From Filimonas lacunae (GTDB lineage Bacteria > Bacteroidota > Bacteroidia > Chitinophagales > Chitinophagaceae): a DNA stretch of 64,000 nt. Positions 60,423-64,000 of this stretch are shown in pieces (the stretch's first letter is position 1; each line of letters begins with the position of its first letter). A program made the translations under genes and the position numbers. The stretch is taken from the NCBI RefSeq assembly GCF_002355595.1, contig NZ_AP017422.1, forward strand, positions 2,170,001-2,234,000, in the 5' to 3' direction. Below the pieces are notes generated by a model. That model made no database searches, was not told where the DNA came from, and saw only the letters and a list, made by a program, of their open reading frames with translations.

Positions 60423-61349
60423 ATGAAACAATTGAATATATCCGGTGTGCGTATGGTATGTTGCGCATTACTGCTGGTAGGCTACAGTGCTGCTTTGCAG
60501 GCGCAGGACAGCACTGCTGTGGAAGCCGAAGCAGTAAGCCAGCCTGTACTGCCTAAAAAAGGGAAGCCGGTTAAAAATACATTTGAAAGCATCTGGCTTA
60601 TTGATGAGCAAACAGTGGAGGTGCCAGTGGTACGAACATTTGAAATGGATTTTCGTCACCGCTTTGGAACGGTGAACAATGGTTATAAAGATTTTTATGG
60701 GCTGTTTGCTTCTGCCAACATTTCGCTGGGCGCTAACTATGTTCCTATCAAAAATTTACTGGTAGGGGTGGCGTTAACCAAAAGCAATATGACCTGGGAA
60801 GGCTACGCCAAATATGCTTTGCTAAAACAGGTGCGTAATGGCAAAGGGTCACCGGTAAGTGCTACCTGGTATGCTCATATGGCCATAGAAAGCAAGGAGA
60901 GTGCTACCTATGCGCGCTTTTCCGATCGCATGTCGTACTTCAATCAGTTAATCATTGCTCGTAAAATAAGCGAGAAGCTATCTGTACAAGTGGCGCCGGG
61001 CTGGGTACATCATAATGTGGTAGATGGTTATTCCCCTTATGCAGGCAAGTACCTGAAAGAAAAGCCTAATGATCACTTTATGGTAGCGGTGGGTGGCAGG
61101 TTTAAACTGACTGAATCTATGTCGGTGATTGCCAACTACGACCAGCCGCTTACTACAGACAATGTAGGCAATGCACATCCCAATATTTCAGCAGGTCTGG
61201 AGTTGTCTACCAGCGGACACGTATTCCAGTTTTTTGCAGGTAACTACTATTATATCACCCCACAGCGCAACATCGTGTTTAACCAGAACGATTACACCGA
61301 AAGGCAGTTTCTGATTGGTTTCAACATCACCCGTTTGTGGAATTACTAG
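60423..61349 (+). CDS. DUF5777-family outer-membrane beta-barrel protein
   Basis: 308 residues with signal peptide ending AALQAQ. Family features: PVKNTFESIWLIDEQTVEVP, then FEMDFRHRFGTVNNG, YGLFASANISLGANYVPIKNL and a series of ~10 amphipathic strands ending FNITRLWNY, an outer-membrane barrel C-terminus. Function unknown; the family tends to occur with periplasmic electron-transfer genes in Bacteroidota (recalled, not checked). Here it lies between two cytochromes c. Confidence 0.85.
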   Translation: MKQLNISGVRMVCCALLLVGYSAALQAQDSTAVEAEAVSQPVLPKKGKPVKNTFESIWLIDEQTVEVPVVRTFEMDFRHRFGTVNNGYKDFYGLFASANISLGANYVPIKNLLVGVALTKSNMTWEGYAKYALLKQVRNGKGSPVSATWYAHMAIESKESATYARFSDRMSYFNQLIIARKISEKLSVQVAPGWVHHNVVDGYSPYAGKYLKEKPNDHFMVAVGGRFKLTESMSVIANYDQPLTTDNVGNAHPNISAGLELSTSGHVFQFFAGNYYYITPQRNIVFNQNDYTERQFLIGFNITRLWNY

Positions 61350-61382
61350 CGACAGGTTTTTATCATCTAAAAATAAGTTACA

Positions 61383-61784
61383 ATGAAACTCAGCATTTTA
61401 AAAAGCAGCGTCTTATTACTGGCTGTTAGTTGTATAGCTTTTGCTTTTACCGTTGCCGATAACTGGCCGGTACCCGATAAAGCAGCTAAAACACCTAACC
61501 CTGTAAAAGCTACCCCCGAATCTATTGCAGAAGGTAAAGTGTTATGGAGCAAGCATTGCCAGTCATGCCACGGTAAAGCGGGCGAGGGCGATGGTTCTAA
61601 AGCCGCTCAGCTGAAAACATTGCCCCCTTCTTTTGCCAAAGCCGCTTTTCAGCAGCAAAGCGATGGGGCCATCTTCTACAAAACATCTGAAGGGCGAGAT
61701 GATATGCCCTCTTTTAAAAAGAAACTTCCTGAGCAGGAAGATGTTTGGAATCTGGTCAACTACATGCGCACATTTAAAAAATAG
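61383..61784 (+). CDS. Soluble-type cytochrome c
   Basis: 133 residues. A signal or anchor helix (LLLAVSCIAFAFTV) is followed by a class I cytochrome c domain with heme motif CQSCH at 59-63 (HCQSCHGKAGEGDGS) and axial Met in GRDDMPSFKKKLPEQEDVWNLVNYMRT. It is a periplasmic electron shuttle, probably between the NrfD/Fe-S complex and a terminal enzyme. It lies 33 bp after the DUF5777 gene. Confidence 0.92.
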   Translation: MKLSILKSSVLLLAVSCIAFAFTVADNWPVPDKAAKTPNPVKATPESIAEGKVLWSKHCQSCHGKAGEGDGSKAAQLKTLPPSFAKAAFQQQSDGAIFYKTSEGRDDMPSFKKKLPEQEDVWNLVNYMRTFKK

Positions 61785-61868
61785 TTCTTCTTCTGTTCTG
61801 TTTCTGTTTACTAATGTAAACCGGCCTGCCAGTAATGGCGGCCGGTTTATTACTTCAACTTTTGTTTT

Positions 61869-62111
61869 ATGGACGTAGAAAAAGATATACAGGAGCGCCG
61901 GTTTTTTGCTGGCTGGATTATTCTGGCTATTGCAGGATTGTCAGGCATTACCTGGTTTAGAAAAAAACAGGAGCCACCCCTGTCTGAAAAGGTGACCATG
62001 CTTACAGAGGATGGCCGTTTGGTGCAGATTGATTCTACCTTATTGCAAAAAGGTGCAACCAAAAAGGTTACAAACGCCGAACTGCAAACATGGGTAAAGC
62101 ATAAACCCTGA
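61869..62111 (+). CDS. Small membrane-anchored protein of the respiratory operon
   Basis: 80 residues. One membrane helix (FFAGWIILAIAGLSGITWF) is followed by a periplasmic stretch SEKVTMLTEDGRLVQIDSTLL. That stretch resembles GEKVKLLSVNGDVIEVDKAFL in the Fe-S protein encoded next, with the same spacing of Lys-Val, Gly, Asp and Leu. It may be an assembly or docking subunit for the Fe-S/NrfD complex. No known family recognised. Confidence 0.7.
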   Translation: MDVEKDIQERRFFAGWIILAIAGLSGITWFRKKQEPPLSEKVTMLTEDGRLVQIDSTLLQKGATKKVTNAELQTWVKHKP

Positions 62112-62136
62112 TTACTGATGCTACAATTTTTTGATC

Positions 62137-63075
62137 ATGAGCAACTCAACTAATGAACTTACCAGCAGGCGCGCGTTTTTATCCGGCGCTGCTATGGCTG
62201 CCGTGGGCAGCGTGGCGGCTATAGCTTGCAACAGTAATAAACATCCTTTTACGCCGGAAGATGAAAGCGTTGTGCCATCCGGCGAAAAAGTAAAGCTGTT
62301 ATCGGTAAATGGTGATGTGATAGAAGTGGATAAGGCTTTTTTAAAACCAGTGCCTGATATGCCGCCCATCAGCAACGACGAAGCACGGGTGGGCATTGCG
62401 GGCAAAAAGTTTGTAATGGTAATTGATTTAAGCCGTTGTAAAAACCTGAAAAAATGCCAGTCTGCCTGTAATCACATGCACCATATCCAGGACGGACAAA
62501 ACTGGATTAAAGTATATGCTATGGGAGAAGAAGCGGAGCATACAGCGCCCTACTGGCAACCCACCACCTGTATGCATTGTGATGTGCCACCTTGTGTAAA
62601 AGTATGCCCTGTAGATGCCACGTTTAAGCGTCAGGACGGGGTGGTGCTGATAGACAGTGACCGCTGTATAGGTTGCCGCTTTTGCATGGCTGCCTGCCCT
62701 TACAGCACCCGTGTGTTTAACTGGAGCGAACCTGTGTTAACGGAGGATGTAGCCAGCACGCATTATAACTGCGAAACCAGTGTGCCACAGAAAAAAGGCA
62801 CAGTAGGTAAATGTGATTTTTGTGCAGACATGACGCGCAAAGGAGAATTACCACACTGTGTAAGCGCTTGTCCCAACGGCGTGTTCTTCTTTGGTGACAT
62901 TAATGAAGACAGTGTTTCCAATGGTGCCGAAACTTTCCGCTTTAGCGAGCTGATCAGGGATAAAGCCGGTTATCGCCTGCTGGAAGACCTGGGCACGCAT
63001 CCTAACGTGTATTACCTGCCACCGGTAAACAGAAACTTTCCATTTGAGGTGGGTAAGGAAAACGATAAAGGATAA
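62137..63075 (+). CDS. Tat-exported ferredoxin-like subunit with four [4Fe-4S] clusters (DmsB/NrfC/PsrB type)
   Basis: 312 residues from MSNSTNEL; the TTG two codons upstream is rejected. Twin-arginine signal SRRAFLSGAAMAAVGSVAAIAC, possibly also a lipobox. Four Cys groups: CKNLKKCQSACNH, CMHCDVPPCVKVCPVD, CIGCRFCMAACPYS and CDFCADMTRKGELPHCVSACPNG. These place it among DMSO, polysulfide and nitrite reductase Fe-S subunits that carry electrons between an NrfD-type membrane partner and a catalytic subunit. The catalytic subunit gene is not in the window. Confidence 0.94.
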   Translation: MSNSTNELTSRRAFLSGAAMAAVGSVAAIACNSNKHPFTPEDESVVPSGEKVKLLSVNGDVIEVDKAFLKPVPDMPPISNDEARVGIAGKKFVMVIDLSRCKNLKKCQSACNHMHHIQDGQNWIKVYAMGEEAEHTAPYWQPTTCMHCDVPPCVKVCPVDATFKRQDGVVLIDSDRCIGCRFCMAACPYSTRVFNWSEPVLTEDVASTHYNCETSVPQKKGTVGKCDFCADMTRKGELPHCVSACPNGVFFFGDINEDSVSNGAETFRFSELIRDKAGYRLLEDLGTHPNVYYLPPVNRNFPFEVGKENDKG

Positions 63076-63111
63076 GCAGTTTGTGATTGTTCACCTGTAA
63101 AATATACTACT

Positions 63112-64000
63112 GTGGAAAATGAATTAACAGTAACGGAAGAGCAAAAAATTATAGCCGATCTATTGCCCAGGCCATTTGGCAGGGCCGGCAAAATATGGGT
63201 GGCTGCATTAAGTGTAGTTTGCCTGCTGGGGGTGTTTGCCTATTACCGGCAGCTGCGTTATGGGCTGCAGGTAACCGCTATGCGCGATTATGTATCGTGG
63301 GGCTTATACATTTCCAACTTTGTGTTTTTTGTGGCTATAAGCCTGGTGGGATCGTTGATTACAGCCATATTGCGCATAGCCAATGTAACCTGGAGCACCC
63401 CCTTAACCCGTATTGCTGAAATGATAGCTATTGCGGCTATTATGTTCGCGGCCATGATTATTGTAATTGATATGGGCCGGCCCGAAAGGCTGCTGAACGT
63501 ATTTGCCCACGGGCGCATTCAATCGCCCATTATATGGGATGTGGTGGTGATCACTACTTATTTCTTTGTGAGTCTTTTATTGCTATACCTGCCTTTGCTG
63601 CCAGATATACAGATATTGCGCGCGCACCAGGTAGCTGCCGTAAAACCTTTTCAGAAGCTGTATAAGTTCATGGGGGCTTTCTGGAAAAAAACACCCGAAC
63701 AACACCGCATCAGCAGCAAAGCCATCAGCATACTTTGTATCACTATTATACCGGTGGCCTTTTGTATTCACACGGTAACCTCGTGGTTGTTTGCTACTAC
63801 TTTCCGGCCCGGATGGGACAGCACCAACTTTGGCGCTTACTTTATTTCCGGTGCTTTTCTGGCGGGCAGCGGCGCCGTGGTAGTTGCCATGTTTGTGGTA
63901 CGTAAAGCATATCAGCTGGACAAGTATATTACAGATGTACACTTTGACAAAATGGGCCGTATTCTGGTGCTGCTGGCTTTGTTGTATCTATATTTCAATG
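63112..64000 (+). CDS. NrfD/PsrC-type quinol-oxidoreductase membrane subunit (runs off the window)
   Basis: Open for 296 codons to the last base, so the C-terminus is missing. The only nearby in-frame start is GTG at 63112 (VENELTVTEEQ), 36 bp after the Fe-S gene. At least six hydrophobic helices are visible (WVAALSVVCLLGVFAYYRQL, SWGLYISNFVFFVAISLVGS, AAIMFAAMIIVIDMGRPERL). MRDYVSWGLYISNF and DMGRPERLLNVF with a following IQSPIIWD are typical NrfD/PsrC signatures near the quinol site. It should exchange electrons between menaquinone and the Fe-S subunit. Confidence 0.9.
   Translation, partial: MENELTVTEEQKIIADLLPRPFGRAGKIWVAALSVVCLLGVFAYYRQLRYGLQVTAMRDYVSWGLYISNFVFFVAISLVGSLITAILRIANVTWSTPLTRIAEMIAIAAIMFAAMIIVIDMGRPERLLNVFAHGRIQSPIIWDVVVITTYFFVSLLLLYLPLLPDIQILRAHQVAAVKPFQKLYKFMGAFWKKTPEQHRISSKAISILCITIIPVAFCIHTVTSWLFATTFRPGWDSTNFGAYFISGAFLAGSGAVVVAMFVVRKAYQLDKYITDVHFDKMGRILVLLALLYLYFN

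Noticed and set aside
1-64000. tRNA, rRNA, insertion sequences and phage genes
   Set aside because: None was recognised by reading both strands; a tRNA scan and an IS search would be needed to exclude them formally.

Overview
The window is bacterial chromosome from a member of the Bacteroidota, most likely the order Chitinophagales (Chitinophagaceae-like). The basis is many TAnnTTTG -7 promoter elements, few strong Shine-Dalgarno sequences, family content typical of the phylum (GH92 mannosidases, DUF5777, the murein L,D-transpeptidase catalytic family, an ECF sigma factor coupled to an anti-sigma/beta-barrel fusion), moderate GC and dense mixed-strand gene packing. I saw no rRNA, tRNA, insertion sequence, prophage or CRISPR array.

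Layout. 1-7.4 kb (minus strand): two large secreted proteins that share a cysteine-rich C-terminal module, then an RDD membrane protein. 7.5-18.5 kb: mostly housekeeping genes: PAP2 phosphatase, LtaS-type sulfatase-fold enzyme, methyltransferase, glmM, cysteine desulfurase, ispD, a Gfo/Idh/MocA oxidoreductase and gcvP. 18.7-24.1 kb: a stress/signalling locus with a tandem universal stress protein, a baeRF-type protein, a coiled-coil protein, and a two-component system whose kinase has a FixL-like PAS domain and whose response regulator is fused to a Crp/Fnr-type effector. 24-29 kb: a Kef-type antiporter and a GH92 protein with Gln where GH92 mannosidases carry the catalytic acid Glu. 28.9-31.8 kb: a gene-poor accessory stretch with an 11-bp tandem repeat, a fused nucleotidyltransferase-HEPN gene, eight 42-bp palindromic tandem repeats that can be read as similar peptides on both strands, and a DUF2188 gene. 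31.9-47.8 kb: MFS transporter, deoxynucleoside kinase, folK, sppA, an ABC-2 permease, bioA, ECF sigma/anti-sigma, queG, ychF, an SpmA-SpmB-like fusion and a Pro/Ala/Ser/Tyr-repeat protein. 47.9-59.1 kb: a second, canonical GH92, small proteins, SUFU-like and DUF4253-like proteins, a minimal endonuclease V, an L,D-transpeptidase-like lipoprotein, topB, an SDR with an AraC-type regulator, and a stand-alone Hpt protein. 59.1-64 kb: an electron-transfer operon (YceI lipoprotein, two c-type cytochromes, DUF5777 barrel, small membrane protein, Tat-exported 4x[4Fe-4S] protein, NrfD-type quinol subunit) that runs off the end of the window.

How the parts may work together. Two promoters in the stress locus (usp and baeRF) carry a TGAC-N4-GTCA palindrome centred exactly 36.5 bp upstream of the last G of the -7 box. 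The respiratory operon 40 kb away has a half-conserved copy at the same offset and a perfect palindrome 44 bp further out. Because a Crp/Fnr-type response regulator and a PAS kinase sit inside the stress locus, I infer a redox- or oxygen-responsive regulon linking them. This is the most promising candidate system in the window. The Gln-type GH92 and the dual-strand repeat array come next.
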